DNA of 64,000 bases, taken from assembly GCF_040932005.1 (NCBI RefSeq), contig NZ_CP162414.1:399501-463500 (forward strand), read 5' to 3'. Source of the stretch: Aestuariibius sp. HNIBRBA575. GTDB taxonomy: Bacteria; Pseudomonadota; Alphaproteobacteria; Rhodobacterales; Rhodobacteraceae. Positions within the stretch are counted from its first letter, which is position 1. Each line of letters opens with the position of its first letter. This document shows positions 34,549-43,935 of the stretch, piece after piece. The translations under genes were made by a program, and so were the position numbers. The notes below the pieces were generated by a model. It did no database searches. It had not been told where the DNA came from and saw only the letters and a list, made by a program, of their open reading frames with translations.

Positions 34549-36057
34549 ATGTCAGATCGCAAGCAAAAACTACAGGACGCAATGGCCGCACTTGGGCTTG
34601 GTTCGCACCCCCAATGCCTGATCAACGGCATTCTGACTGAAGGAACAGGAGCTGACGTTCAGCTGGTTGATCCTTTCACAGAAGAGGTTTTGCTGACTTA
34701 TCCGGATGCAGGCGAAGCACTGGCGACAAAGGCCTGCGAAGCCGCTCAAAATGCGCAGGTTGGTTGGGCCAAGGGTATCTCGGCGGCGGCTCGTGGTCAG
34801 GTCATGCAAAACATCGTGGGCATTGTTCTGGCCAATGTGGAACCGCTGGCCACGATTGAGGCCATCGTCGCTGGCAAGCCGATACGTGACTGCCGGATCG
34901 AAGTTGCGAAAGTCGCGGAAATGTTCGCCTATTATGCGGGATGGGCTGATAAGCTGCATGGTGAGGTTATCCCCGTGCCGTCTGGTCACCTGAATTACAC
35001 GCAACGTGAACCGCTGGGTGTTGTCTTCCAGATCACCCCTTGGAACGCACCGATTTTCACCGCCGGATGGCAAATCGCACCAGCGATTGCGACCGGCAAT
35101 GGTGTGGTGATCAAACCGAGTGAACTGACTCCGATCACAACCGTCGCCCTCGTTAAACTTGCCGAAAGCGTGGGCTTGCCTGATGGTTTGGTTAACGTGC
35201 TTTGCGGATTAGGTCCGACATCTGGACAGGCGGCAATCGCGCATGCGGCAGTTCGCAAAGTCGTTTTTGTTGGCTCGCCTGAGACAGGCAAACGGGTTGC
35301 GGTTGCAGCAGCCAAAGCGTTGAAACCAGCGGTACTAGAACTTGGCGGCAAGTCCGCGAACATCGTTTTTGATGATGCCAATCTGGAACATGCATGCCTT
35401 GGCGCTCAGGCGGCGATCTTCTCTGGGGCAGGGCAAAGTTGTGTGGCCGGATCACGTCTGCTTGTGCATAAGTCGGTTCACGCAGAACTGGTCGATATGC
35501 TGTCTAAGGGCATGAACAACATCAAACTGGGCGACCCACTGGATGACGCCACTGAAATTGGCCCCATCAGCAATGCCCGCCAGTTTGCCCATGTCAGCGA
35601 CATGGTGGCACTTGCCAAAAACGAAGGCGCTTCGATCCTCACACGCTCTGACACCCAAGATCAGGGTTACTTTGTCCCACCTACCATCCTGACCGGATTG
35701 TCCAATGGGACAAAGGCCGCACAGCAGGAAATCTTTGGTCCTGTTGTTACGGCGATCCCATTCGAAGACGAATCCGACGCAATCGAACTCGCTAACGCCA
35801 CTGATTTCGGACTGGCGGGTGCAGTGTGGACGGCCGACGTGGGACGGGCGCATCGAATGGCCGATGCTGTGCGTGCGGGTACGTTTTGGATCAACAGCTA
35901 CAAGGCGATCCATGTCTCCTCGCCTTTTGGTGGTTCACTTAGCTCTGGCTTTGGGCGCTCTAGTGGCACAGATGCGTTGATGGAATACACCTCTGCCAAG
36001 AGCGTCTGGCTTGACAGCGCGCCCAAACCACGCATCGCATTCGGGTATGTTTCCTAA
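34549..36057 (+). CDS. NAD(P)-dependent aldehyde dehydrogenase
   Basis: 502 residues from the ATG at 34549 (AAGGAGG upstream). Features: VVFQITPWNAPIFTAGWQIAPAIATGNGVVIKPSE, VLELGGKSANIVFDDAN (general base Glu), and GAGQSCVAGSRLLVH (catalytic Cys). Full length. Not closely similar to the 12.8 kb ALDH outside the motifs. It follows the hydroxyacid dehydrogenase directly and precedes an acetyltransferase-like gene by 11 bp, so it is in one operon. The substrate cannot be read from sequence. Confidence 0.88.
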   Translation: MSDRKQKLQDAMAALGLGSHPQCLINGILTEGTGADVQLVDPFTEEVLLTYPDAGEALATKACEAAQNAQVGWAKGISAAARGQVMQNIVGIVLANVEPLATIEAIVAGKPIRDCRIEVAKVAEMFAYYAGWADKLHGEVIPVPSGHLNYTQREPLGVVFQITPWNAPIFTAGWQIAPAIATGNGVVIKPSELTPITTVALVKLAESVGLPDGLVNVLCGLGPTSGQAAIAHAAVRKVVFVGSPETGKRVAVAAAKALKPAVLELGGKSANIVFDDANLEHACLGAQAAIFSGAGQSCVAGSRLLVHKSVHAELVDMLSKGMNNIKLGDPLDDATEIGPISNARQFAHVSDMVALAKNEGASILTRSDTQDQGYFVPPTILTGLSNGTKAAQQEIFGPVVTAIPFEDESDAIELANATDFGLAGAVWTADVGRAHRMADAVRAGTFWINSYKAIHVSSPFGGSLSSGFGRSSGTDALMEYTSAKSVWLDSAPKPRIAFGYVS

Positions 36058-36068
36058 AGGGTAAACTG

Positions 36069-36800
36069 ATGAAACTGGTTGATGACGTCCGTGCATTACT
36101 GAACGATGACCCTCAATTGGCACAGCTGCTTAATCTCAGCGATTTTGAGGATTTTCCGCAATTGGCAGGGGCTTTGTTCAGTCAGATCTGCAACAGCGAT
36201 GCCATTGGGAACGTCGTGCAGTTGGTTTACGCTTCCGATAGCCAATTGGTGGAAACCACCCTTTATGACATTGCCGAAACCGCACGTCGTAATTTCGAAC
36301 CAGGCGGCCAATCTGCAACCTTGCTATTTTCGCGCGGTGTGCAGGCCATCATGGCGCACCGCGTCGCCCATAAACTTTGGATGGACGGTGACACACATCT
36401 CGCCCTCGCGACCAAGGCGAGGTGCGGTCGGGCATTCGCGACCGACATTCACCCAGCCGCGCAGATCGGCGCTGGGCTGTGGCTTGATCATGGCTTAGGC
36501 TTTGTTGTCGGTGAGACATCTGTGATCGGCGAAGACGTTTCGATCTGGCACAACGTCACCTTAGGCAGCACCCTGAATGACAGCGGCGCGCGGCGACATC
36601 CTCATGTTGGTAGGGGGGCTGTAATTGGTGCAGGCGCCGTCCTATTGGGGGGTATCACCATCGGGGCCCACGCCAATATCGCTGCTGGTTCCATTGTCGT
36701 GGACGACATTCCCAAAGGCATGGTTGCCGTTGGATCAAAGGCCAGCATTCGGGGCCCGGCCCGCGTCAGTTTTACTCAGACAAGTGAACCTTCTTCATGA
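36069..36800 (+). CDS. Serine O-acetyltransferase-like hexapeptide acetyltransferase
   Basis: 243 residues. The helical N-terminus (1-110) and left-handed beta-helix C-terminus follow the CysE plan: DIHPAAQIGAGLWLDHGLGFVVGETSVIGEDVSIWHNVTLGS with the catalytic DH pair, then RRHPHVGRGAVIGAGAVLLGG. It would acetylate serine or a related hydroxyl using acetyl-CoA. Presence in a catabolic-looking operon with LysR control suggests a special acceptor rather than housekeeping cysteine synthesis (inference). It overlaps the next gene by ATGA. Confidence 0.85.
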   Translation: MKLVDDVRALLNDDPQLAQLLNLSDFEDFPQLAGALFSQICNSDAIGNVVQLVYASDSQLVETTLYDIAETARRNFEPGGQSATLLFSRGVQAIMAHRVAHKLWMDGDTHLALATKARCGRAFATDIHPAAQIGAGLWLDHGLGFVVGETSVIGEDVSIWHNVTLGSTLNDSGARRHPHVGRGAVIGAGAVLLGGITIGAHANIAAGSIVVDDIPKGMVAVGSKASIRGPARVSFTQTSEPSS

Positions 36801-37681
36801 ACGCTTCTTTTGGAATCGATCACCCACTGCTGGCGACCCACGATATTGATGCGTTGCGTGACTTGCTGATTTCTTTGGGCTTTAACATGACGGCCATCGG
36901 CAAGCACCCGTGGGGGACAAGTACGAGCCTTGCGATGTTTGACGGTTGTCTACTTGAAATCATGGGCATCTATGATGACACGCTACTTGACGCAGTGCCC
37001 GCAGGGGATTTTCGGTTCGGACGGCATATCCATGAACACTTGAATACCCGCGAAGGCGTTGCCCTGTCAGCGCTGCACAGCACCAATGCGGTTGAGGATG
37101 CCAAACATGCACAAAATGCAGGTCTGGTCGTCGCAGGGCATCTAGAATTTGGCCGCGATGTGATCCTGCCTGACGGTACCGAAGGGCGCACCAAAACCAC
37201 GCTGGCACTATTACCCGATACAAAATTTCCACGATTGTCGCTTTTTCTGTGCCAACAACATCGTCCCGACCTTATCTATGTGCTCGAATGGTTAATGCAC
37301 CCCAACGCCGTAAACGGCATTTGTGGGGTCAATGTGGTTGCACCTGAACAGCACCACACGGCCCTCAAGGCCCAATTTTGTGGCTTATACAATCGTTTTG
37401 AGGTTTTGAACGGCGGCTTTCAATATCAGACAGCCAATGGGTGGCTGATGGTTCAAAGCGCAGATGCCTTTGAAAAAGACATAGGGCCCCTTACCGATGA
37501 AATGCGCAAGGAAGACAGCCCAAGCATTGCTGGAATGGATTTCACAACCGGCGACCTGAATGCTTTGATGACTTATATTAACGAGAGTGAGATCGCGTAT
37601 CGTATGGTCGAAAACGGAGTCGCGTTGTCCGACCAATCCCTCACCGCCAATACAATCATGCGCTTCTTTGAACGTCAGTAA
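36797..37681 (+). CDS. Glyoxalase-like (Glyoxalase_3 / VOC fold) protein
   Basis: 294 residues. The N-terminal ATHDIDALRDLLISLGFNMTAIGKHPWGTSTSLAMFDGCLLEIMGIYD is the Glyoxalase_3-type VOC start with its metal-ligand-like HPWGT segment. A second half-domain begins near AVNGICGVNVVAPEQHHTALKAQFCGLYN. Such proteins are metal-dependent lyases, isomerases or dioxygenases. It is the last gene of the operon; the role is unknown. The 37682-37870 gap downstream holds no gene. Confidence 0.78.
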   Translation: MNASFGIDHPLLATHDIDALRDLLISLGFNMTAIGKHPWGTSTSLAMFDGCLLEIMGIYDDTLLDAVPAGDFRFGRHIHEHLNTREGVALSALHSTNAVEDAKHAQNAGLVVAGHLEFGRDVILPDGTEGRTKTTLALLPDTKFPRLSLFLCQQHRPDLIYVLEWLMHPNAVNGICGVNVVAPEQHHTALKAQFCGLYNRFEVLNGGFQYQTANGWLMVQSADAFEKDIGPLTDEMRKEDSPSIAGMDFTTGDLNALMTYINESEIAYRMVENGVALSDQSLTANTIMRFFERQ

Positions 37682-37870
37682 GGTTGGTTGTGAAGAAAGA
37701 TCCGAGAACCGCGCTGTTAAGTTCATCAAAGAAGCAATGACCGTGTGGTGATGTTTGTAGTTTTTGACACATTACGGAGTACCGGTTTGCGAACCATCGT
37801 GTTGTTCCAAAGAAAATATAACCACAATTGCAGAGACGTTTAATGGGCCTGCCAACTGGGGTCATAGCAC

Positions 37871-38803
37871 CTATGCGGCTTGTGCCAGAATTTCAGCAAG
37901 CGTAGAAACCGCGAGTGTTCTTGCATCCCGCGCCGACGCAATCAAACCAACCGGTCCGAACAATCTGGCACGGTCTTGTGGGCGTAATCCCAGTCTTTCC
38001 AATTCCAACAGTCGCGAATCCCGCGCTCGTTTGCTGCCCTGTGCGCCAATGTAAAACGCATCGGACGTCAAAGCATCGGCCAGAATCCCCGGTTCCCAAT
38101 CGTGGTCGTGGAAAAACAAAATGACCGCGGTTCTTGGGTCTATTTTCACATCATCTGGGATTGATTTTTGGGTCAGATGCACGGTTTTCCCACCAAAGCG
38201 TTCCGCTTCTTGTAAGGTTTCAATATCTGGCGACAGCAACAGATTAGGATACCCGCTTGAGGTTACCAGAGCCGAAAAAGTGCTGGCCTCGGGGCCTTTT
38301 CCGAAGATCAGAAACCGCATGTCAGGTTGGAAATGCGCTTTGAACACCCCATCGGCCAGCTCGGTGACGGAGGTTTCTGACAGGGCCATTTCCGCCGTCG
38401 TAACGTCGATTTCCAAGGTGCTGGGAACACGCAAACTACGTTTCTGCTCTAGCTGCTGTAACACTGTTTTGCTGGGACGCGGCACAATCAGAATATCCAG
38501 ACCGCCCCCGCAGGGCAGCTGGATGTCGAAAAAGGGGGACCCATGTCCATAGCGAATGCTGACCGGGTCACCGGTTTCGAGCGTTTTGAGAGCATGCTGG
38601 GCAATATCAGACTCGATACAGCCCGAAGACAGGGTCCCGATACGTGTGCCGTCATCCAGAATGGCCATCATGGCGCCCAATGGACGATAAGACGGGCCTT
38701 CGATCCCAATAATGATCGCTAGCGCCGCTGCTCCTTCGTAGCGAAGGGTCTCAGTTATTGCGTCACGGCTTGCGGCCATATCGAAAGAGGATGTCATTAA
38801 CAT
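37871..38803 (-). CDS. XdhC/CoxI-family molybdenum cofactor insertion protein
   Basis: 310 residues. The N-terminal XdhC domain has IGIEGPSYRPLGAMMAILDDGTRIGTLSSGCIESDIAQHA and LPCGGGLDILI. The C-terminal Rossmann domain is RFLIFGKGPEASTFSALVTSSGYP then AFYIGAQGSKRARDSRLLELERLG. XdhC proteins bind the cofactor, help sulfurate it and deliver it to xanthine-oxidase-family enzymes. It lies 109 bp downstream of the large subunit, so it is probably the dedicated chaperone of that enzyme. Confidence 0.9.
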   Translation of the reverse strand: MLMTSSFDMAASRDAITETLRYEGAAALAIIIGIEGPSYRPLGAMMAILDDGTRIGTLSSGCIESDIAQHALKTLETGDPVSIRYGHGSPFFDIQLPCGGGLDILIVPRPSKTVLQQLEQKRSLRVPSTLEIDVTTAEMALSETSVTELADGVFKAHFQPDMRFLIFGKGPEASTFSALVTSSGYPNLLLSPDIETLQEAERFGGKTVHLTQKSIPDDVKIDPRTAVILFFHDHDWEPGILADALTSDAFYIGAQGSKRARDSRLLELERLGLRPQDRARLFGPVGLIASARDARTLAVSTLAEILAQAA

Positions 38804-38912
38804 TGGGAAATCACCTTTGCTGCGTATGGTGATCGGCCGAAAGACAGGTCACATTTCGCATGAATTACAGGCAAGGCGTTGCCCGCTATTTTGCGGACAA
38901 CGCAGAGTTTTC

Positions 38913-41096
38913 TTAAACGAAATCAACGCCGTTGTAGATCATAGGCAGATGCGTGATCGCAGGGCGTCCTGACGCCGCGATCGCGTTCCCCAATGCAGGG
39001 CCCGCAGGTGGCAAGCCGGGCTCGCCAATGCCGCTGGGGGCTTCGTTGGATTTCACAACATGCACGTCAATCGCTTTGATGTCGGTGATCCGCAGCGGTT
39101 CGTAATCCGGGAAGTTTTGCTGCACGACAGCGCCGTCTTCCAGAGTGATCTCATCGCGCATGATGTGCCCGACGCCATATCCGATGCCGCCTTCGACCTG
39201 CGCCTTGACCACGTCAGGGTTCACAGCAACGCCACAATCGACAACGGCTGTGTATTTTTCAATCTGAACATAGTCGCGGTCATTGATCGAGATTTCGCAA
39301 ACCTGGGCACAAAAGGTGCCAAATGATTTGTGAACCGCAACGCCATGATAGTGGCCCTCTGGCAGATCTTGGCCGATCCCGGCTTTTTCAGCGACCTCAC
39401 GCAGGACATGTGCCTTGCGCTGATGATCCGCTGAATCCGAGTTCAGATGGGCGAGGCGGAAGGTGACAGGATCTTGACCCGCTGCCGCCGCCGCAACATC
39501 CATCATGGTTTCCGTCACATAAGCGTTGTGATTGTGACCCACCGACCGCCAATAGGTGGCGGTTGTTGATTTCCCGGCGTCCGTCAATCCCACGTGCATT
39601 TCAGGAATGGCATAAACAGAATGTGCCGTACCTTCGATGGAAGAATGGTCAACGTCATCGCGCACAAAGAAATCCTTGAAAAGGCCGTCTTTGGCAATTG
39701 CATGCCCTGCAACCCGATGATCCCAACCGATGATTTTGCCATCTTCGTCCAGACCAATACGCGCTTTGTGTACAAAGGCAGGGCGGTACCAGCCACCTGT
39801 GATGTCATCTTCGCGTGACCAAGCCAGTTTCACCGGACGTGTCCCATCCGTCATGGAATAGGCCAGTGTGACTTCGGTTGCGTAGTCCATATCGATGGTA
39901 AAGCGGCGACCGAAAAAACCCCCGGCATAGATCGTTTTGACTTGAATTTTCTCCATCGGCAGGCCGAGGATCTGATGCATCAACTGGTGATCACCTGTCT
40001 GGTTCTGCGTACCATCATACATGATCACGCCCCCATCTTCCGTCGGAGCGATGGTCGCGGACAATGGTTCCATAGGCGCCTGCGCCAGCAGAGGGAAATA
40101 AAACTCGCGTTCGACAACTGTTTTTGCGCCATCAATCGCCGCGTTTGCTGCGTCCAGGGTGACTTCTGTTCCCTGATACCGAGGCGCAGTATTCACAGCA
40201 GCCAAAAGCTCTTCTTTGATGTCCGCGCTGCTGCGGCTTTCTGCATTCGTGTCGTCCCAGACCACGTTCAGGGCGTCCCGTGCCTGAAATGCCGCCCAAG
40301 TGTTTTCTGCATAGGCAACAACGCCTTTCCCGTTTGGCAACGCTTTGGCCATGATAAATCCGGGAACGTCTTTGGATGCAGTGTCGTCAAACGAACTCAC
40401 GACGCTGCCTAACTTTGGCATGCGTTTGACCGCAACAACCATCTGGTTGTCCAGCTGAATGTCCATCCCAAAGACCGCTTGGCCGTTAATCTTTGCGCTG
40501 CTATCCAACCGATTTTTTTGCGGGTTTCCGATCTGGGTCCACTCTTCGGGGGCCTTCAGAGTAGGCTTTGCTGGAACCTCAATGCCAGCCGCTGTAGACA
40601 AGAATTCGCCAATGGAGCCTGTTTTTCCGGCTCCAGAAATAACGCCATCTTTGAGAACCAGTTCACTGGCGTTTACACCCCAATCTATGGCCGCGGCTTG
40701 CAACATCACTTCACGCGCGGCTGCGCCCGCTGTGCGATACTGCATGAACGAATTCGCCAGCGCGGTTGAGCCACCGGTCCCTTGGAACCCAAAAAACAGG
40801 TTGCTGTATACATTTATGTCCGCCGGCGCTGTTTCAAACTGAATGTCTGCCAGCTCCATGTTCATTTCTTCGGCAATCAATGTGGACAGGCCTGTCGCTG
40901 CACCCTGTCCGCCTTCAAAGTGCTTGATAATCGCCGTAACGGTACCGTCTGCGTGGATCTTGACGAACGGGGTGATGTTGCTGGATTGCACAGGTGATGA
41001 GGCCAAGCCCCCGTTTGGTGTTGCACCAAAGGCAAGAACGGCCACAGATGCGCTGGCACCCTTTAGAAAATTGCGGCGCGATGTTTCGATGGTCAT
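38913..41096 (-). CDS. Molybdenum hydroxylase large subunit (IorB-like, Tat-exported)
   Basis: 727 residues. A twin-arginine signal (SRRNFLKGASASVAVLAFG) marks export of the folded complex. The body matches the periplasmic isoquinoline 1-oxidoreductase/aldehyde-oxidase beta subunits: GGQGAATGLSTLIAEEMNMEL, GFQGTGGSTALANSF, QAPMEPLSATI, GGFFGRRFTIDMDYATEV and EAPSGIGEPGLPPAGPALGNAI, where GEP(G)xP carries the active-site Glu. Electrons leave via the small subunit at 41100. The substrate (an N-heterocycle or an aldehyde) is unknown; the link with an aldehyde reductase through a shared operator favours an aldehyde. Confidence 0.9.
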   Translation of the reverse strand: MTIETSRRNFLKGASASVAVLAFGATPNGGLASSPVQSSNITPFVKIHADGTVTAIIKHFEGGQGAATGLSTLIAEEMNMELADIQFETAPADINVYSNLFFGFQGTGGSTALANSFMQYRTAGAAAREVMLQAAAIDWGVNASELVLKDGVISGAGKTGSIGEFLSTAAGIEVPAKPTLKAPEEWTQIGNPQKNRLDSSAKINGQAVFGMDIQLDNQMVVAVKRMPKLGSVVSSFDDTASKDVPGFIMAKALPNGKGVVAYAENTWAAFQARDALNVVWDDTNAESRSSADIKEELLAAVNTAPRYQGTEVTLDAANAAIDGAKTVVEREFYFPLLAQAPMEPLSATIAPTEDGGVIMYDGTQNQTGDHQLMHQILGLPMEKIQVKTIYAGGFFGRRFTIDMDYATEVTLAYSMTDGTRPVKLAWSREDDITGGWYRPAFVHKARIGLDEDGKIIGWDHRVAGHAIAKDGLFKDFFVRDDVDHSSIEGTAHSVYAIPEMHVGLTDAGKSTTATYWRSVGHNHNAYVTETMMDVAAAAAGQDPVTFRLAHLNSDSADHQRKAHVLREVAEKAGIGQDLPEGHYHGVAVHKSFGTFCAQVCEISINDRDYVQIEKYTAVVDCGVAVNPDVVKAQVEGGIGYGVGHIMRDEITLEDGAVVQQNFPDYEPLRITDIKAIDVHVVKSNEAPSGIGEPGLPPAGPALGNAIAASGRPAITHLPMIYNGVDFV

Positions 41097-41099
41097 AAA

Positions 41100-41564
41100 T
41101 TAACCCTCCAGGATTTCTGCAGCGCGTTGAACGCCACTGCGAATGCGTTGATACGTCGCGCAGCGACAGGCGTTGCCGTACATGTAATCGTCGATGTCTT
41201 CGGCAGAGGGATTTGCATTTTCCGTCAACAGACCAACCGCGGACATGATTTGGCCGGACTGGCAATATCCGCATTGCACAACATCAAGCTCTTTCCACGC
41301 CTGTTGAACAGCAGCGCCAACGGTAGAGTTTTCCATGGCTTCGATCGTCGTGATTTCGGCGTCCTGAATGTCTTCGACAAAGGTCTGGCACGACCGCGTC
41401 GGCTGTCCGTCAATATGGACGGTACAAGCGCCGCAGGCCGCGACCCCGCACCCGAATTTGGTGCCTGTCATTTTCAGCTCATCCCGCAGCACCCACAAGA
41501 GCGGCGTTCCGGGGGCTGCATCAACAGAGCGCTGTTCTCCGTTTACCTTTATTGAAAGCGTCAT
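41100..41564 (-). CDS. 2Fe-2S small subunit of molybdenum hydroxylase (IorA-like)
   Basis: 154 residues with both [2Fe-2S] clusters: plant-type GCGVAACGACTVHIDG and, in the C-terminal helical domain, VQCGYCQSGQIMS and NACRCATYQRIRSGV. It has no signal peptide, as usual for subunits that ride out with the Tat-targeted partner. It stops three bases before the large subunit and opens the operon iorA-iorB-xdhC. A TetR-type palindrome lies 158 bp upstream. Confidence 0.92.
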   Translation of the reverse strand: MTLSIKVNGEQRSVDAAPGTPLLWVLRDELKMTGTKFGCGVAACGACTVHIDGQPTRSCQTFVEDIQDAEITTIEAMENSTVGAAVQQAWKELDVVQCGYCQSGQIMSAVGLLTENANPSAEDIDDYMYGNACRCATYQRIRSGVQRAAEILEG

Positions 41565-41721
41565 TCGGTTTCTCCAGTTTAGGTTTGATACTTTTGCGTT
41601 GATGGAAACCCGACTTCGGGTTCATCAGCGTCTTTGGATTGATTGCGGCATAGCGGCATGGCCTGTTGGGCAGGTGCCGACAGCTATTTTCTGTGGGTTT
41701 CTCTGTATTGGATAATTTCGT

Positions 41722-41733
41722 ACTATATGGTAT
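41722..41733. promoter_or_regulatory. TetR-type operator upstream of the Mo-hydroxylase operon
   Basis: TACTATATGGTA fits the palindrome TACYANNTRGTA and is followed by TTAAAT. The same motif occurs twice before the tetR gene at 45062. The rest of the 41565-41973 gap has an AACTT/AAGTT palindrome (about 41821-41833) and a GC hairpin at 41917-41938 but no gene. Confidence 0.6.
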
Positions 41734-41973
41734 TAAATAGTAAGGCAAGTATAAAATACCGACCGGAATAAAACCGATATTCGTGCCGTAGACAAAGGTC
41801 CGGGCCTGCACAAAGCTTACAACTTAACAAGTTGTTACCGACACGGTTTCAAAGAGATGACGGCTTGATAATGACGCATTACTTTTTGTTGACGTCGCAG
41901 GCAGATTGACAGAGCGCAGGGGAAAAAATGCCCCCGCGACAAGCCATCTGTTATGGGCGATTAACCGGCCGCT

Positions 41974-42363
41974 TTAGGGCGCACCAACACGCCACAGCAA
42001 AAGCGCCCAGAACGAATGTGGGGATGTCTTGATCGCGCCAATAATTAAAATGATCCCTGCGGTCAGATCAAAGGCCACAAAGGCATAGCGCGCGGCATCT
42101 TCGATGTTAACGCTGATCGCATACACCGTTGCACAAGACGCAAAAACGCGAACCATTCCGTTCCAGAACAGGACGGGCGCGCGCGCAGGAAAGTTACGGG
42201 ACGCCCAAACAAGCAGGGCAGACGTCATGATCAAGAACCCAGCCAGCGCAAAGGAAATTGAAAAGCTTTCGGGTGTCGGGTTCTGGATCGCTGTAGCGAT
42301 GATGGTGGGCGCAAACAAAACCATGTTCAACGCGGCTAGGACGATGACTGCAATTTTAAGCAT
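41974..42363 (-). CDS. Four-helix membrane protein of unknown function
   Basis: 129 residues with four hydrophobic helices spanning nearly the whole chain (LKIAVIVLAALNMVLFAP; FALAGFLIMTSALLVWASRNF; MVRVFASCATVYAISV; FVAFDLTAGIILIIGAI). No motif recognised. It lies between the hydroxylase operon and the dehalogenase genes on the same strand. Confidence 0.6.
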   Translation of the reverse strand: MLKIAVIVLAALNMVLFAPTIIATAIQNPTPESFSISFALAGFLIMTSALLVWASRNFPARAPVLFWNGMVRVFASCATVYAISVNIEDAARYAFVAFDLTAGIILIIGAIKTSPHSFWALLLWRVGAP

Positions 42364-42473
42364 TTTTCTCTCTTATTTGGGGGTAGGGTTGTGGGTCAGT
42401 CCAACTGGGGAAACTTTGGTCGGCGGGGAATGTGCAAACGAATTCACGTTGTGGGTCATGGACCACGACGCAC

Positions 42474-42812
42474 CTAGCCAACGCCAAGCACCGAACCCCA
42501 ATCCTGCAAAGCCGATGTGAGGTTTTCCTCCAACCCGAGTTGATCGAGTAGTTTAAACAGATATTTACGGTGCACGGTGACAGAGTGACGATCCGGGCCA
42601 TGGCTTTCGAGACTGTCGATGCCGTCCGTACTGATCACATCAGACGCAATCGGGTGGCCTCTGCCCGATAGGTTGGACATGGCATTGCGCCACAGATGGG
42701 GCGATGTCAGGTTGCCGAGCAGAAAAACGATCGGGTCGCTTTCTTCGATAAAGGCCATTGGGCTGACAAGAACAGATGCAAATTTTTTCTTGTCGCGAAA
42801 ACACGTCGTCAC
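42474..42812 (-). pseudogene. Decayed N-terminal copy of haloalkane dehalogenase
   Basis: From a GTG at 42812 that aligns with the intact gene's ATG, the frame reads MTTCFRDKKKFASVLVSPMAF, DPIVFLLGNLTSPHLWRNAMS and GPDRHSVTVHRKYLFKLLDQL, ending SALQDWGSVLGVG at a stop. It parallels residues 1-112 of the intact dehalogenase immediately upstream. HGN has become LGN, losing part of the oxyanion/halide pocket, although the DW pair is kept. Everything after the nucleophile loop is missing. It is a degenerate tandem duplicate. Confidence 0.75.
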
Positions 42813-42939
42813 GGTGTGATCCTTAACGTCAGAGGAATAAGAGAAGGGGGGATTGTGGCCGCGTTCAACGCTGAAATGTGCTGGCGGAATGGCTTGCTGT
42901 TCGCGCCATCCCACCATGACTAGGCCACCTTGGTTTGGG

Positions 42940-43815
42940 CTAAATCGTATCGAGCCAATCGCGAATGGCGGCGCCAATTTCATCGGGTGAATCTTCTTGA
43001 ATGTAATGAAGTCCGGGAACCGTTACTTCGCTCACATTCGACAGGCTCCGGGCAAAATCGCGAAGCTCTCCTGTCAGGATGATACCTGGCTCGGCGTTTA
43101 CGAACAGCTTGGGAATGTCTGTTTTTCCCAGCCATTCGGAATAGGCGTCGACCACCGCAGCCACGTCTGCTGGGTCACCAGCAATCGGGATCTGCCGAGG
43201 AAAGGTGAGCATGGGACGACGGTCCTCACCCGCATTCAGAAACGGGCGGCGATACTCGTTCAGGTCTTCTTCGCTCATGTCGCGCAGAACCGCTGCAGGG
43301 ATGAACCCTTCGACAAAGATATTGTTTTCCAGAACCATTTCTTCGCCTGCTGGGGACCGGAACCCTTCGAACAACGCTCGGCCTTCATCCGAAAACGAAT
43401 CCCAGTTTTGCAACGCTTTCACAGCCGCTTCCATAAAGGCGATGCCTTTCAGGGCGCTTTCGTTTTTGCTGGCCCAGTCAAAGCCAAGCGACGAGCCCCA
43501 ATCATGCAGCACCAGCGTCACGTTTTCGGTTACGTCCAGCTGTTGGAGCAATGCAAATAAGTATTTGCGCTGTTCGGCATAGGTGTACCGATCCGGGCCG
43601 CTGTTTTCGAGTTTGTCACTGTCGCCCATCCCAATCAGATCGGGTGCGATCAGGCGGCCTTTGCCCGCAAGATATGGCATGATGTTGCGCCATAGATATG
43701 ACGATGTCGGATTGCCGTGCAAAAAGACGATCGGGTCGCCTTCACCTTCTTCGATATAGGCCATCTGGTTGCCAAAGACGGTTGCGAATTTCTTTCTATC
43801 CCGAAAGCTGGACAT
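42940..43815 (-). CDS. Haloalkane dehalogenase
   Basis: 291 residues from the ATG at 43815 (GAGGA six bases upstream), the usual length of DhaA/LinB enzymes. The alpha/beta hydrolase fold carries [12 protein letters not shown] (halide-binding N35), [15 protein letters not shown] (nucleophile D105, halide-binding W106) and the C-terminal [21 protein letters not shown] with the catalytic His. It hydrolyses carbon-halogen bonds of haloalkanes to alcohols in the cytoplasm. Neighbouring alcohol/aldehyde-type oxidoreductases could process the products (inference). Confidence 0.9.
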   Translation of the reverse strand: MSSFRDRKKFATVFGNQMAYIEEGEGDPIVFLHGNPTSSYLWRNIMPYLAGKGRLIAPDLIGMGDSDKLENSGPDRYTYAEQRKYLFALLQQLDVTENVTLVLHDWGSSLGFDWASKNESALKGIAFMEAAVKALQNWDSFSDEGRALFEGFRSPAGEEMVLENNIFVEGFIPAAVLRDMSEEDLNEYRRPFLNAGEDRRPMLTFPRQIPIAGDPADVAAVVDAYSEWLGKTDIPKLFVNAEPGIILTGELRDFARSLSNVSEVTVPGLHYIQEDSPDEIGAAIRDWLDTI

Positions 43816-43935
43816 GGGTGTTCCTCGTGTGATGGAAATGGAGAAGCGTTCAGGCACACGGCCTGTTCTACCGAGACGCCCAACTATATCGGCGCGCCCC
43901 GCATTTTACTGTGATCAGGTTCAGGTTGCCCCGGC

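Noticed and set aside
38913..41564. Xanthine dehydrogenase for purine breakdown
   Set aside because: The large subunit is Tat-exported and of the IorB-like type, there is no FAD subunit, and no purine genes are nearby.
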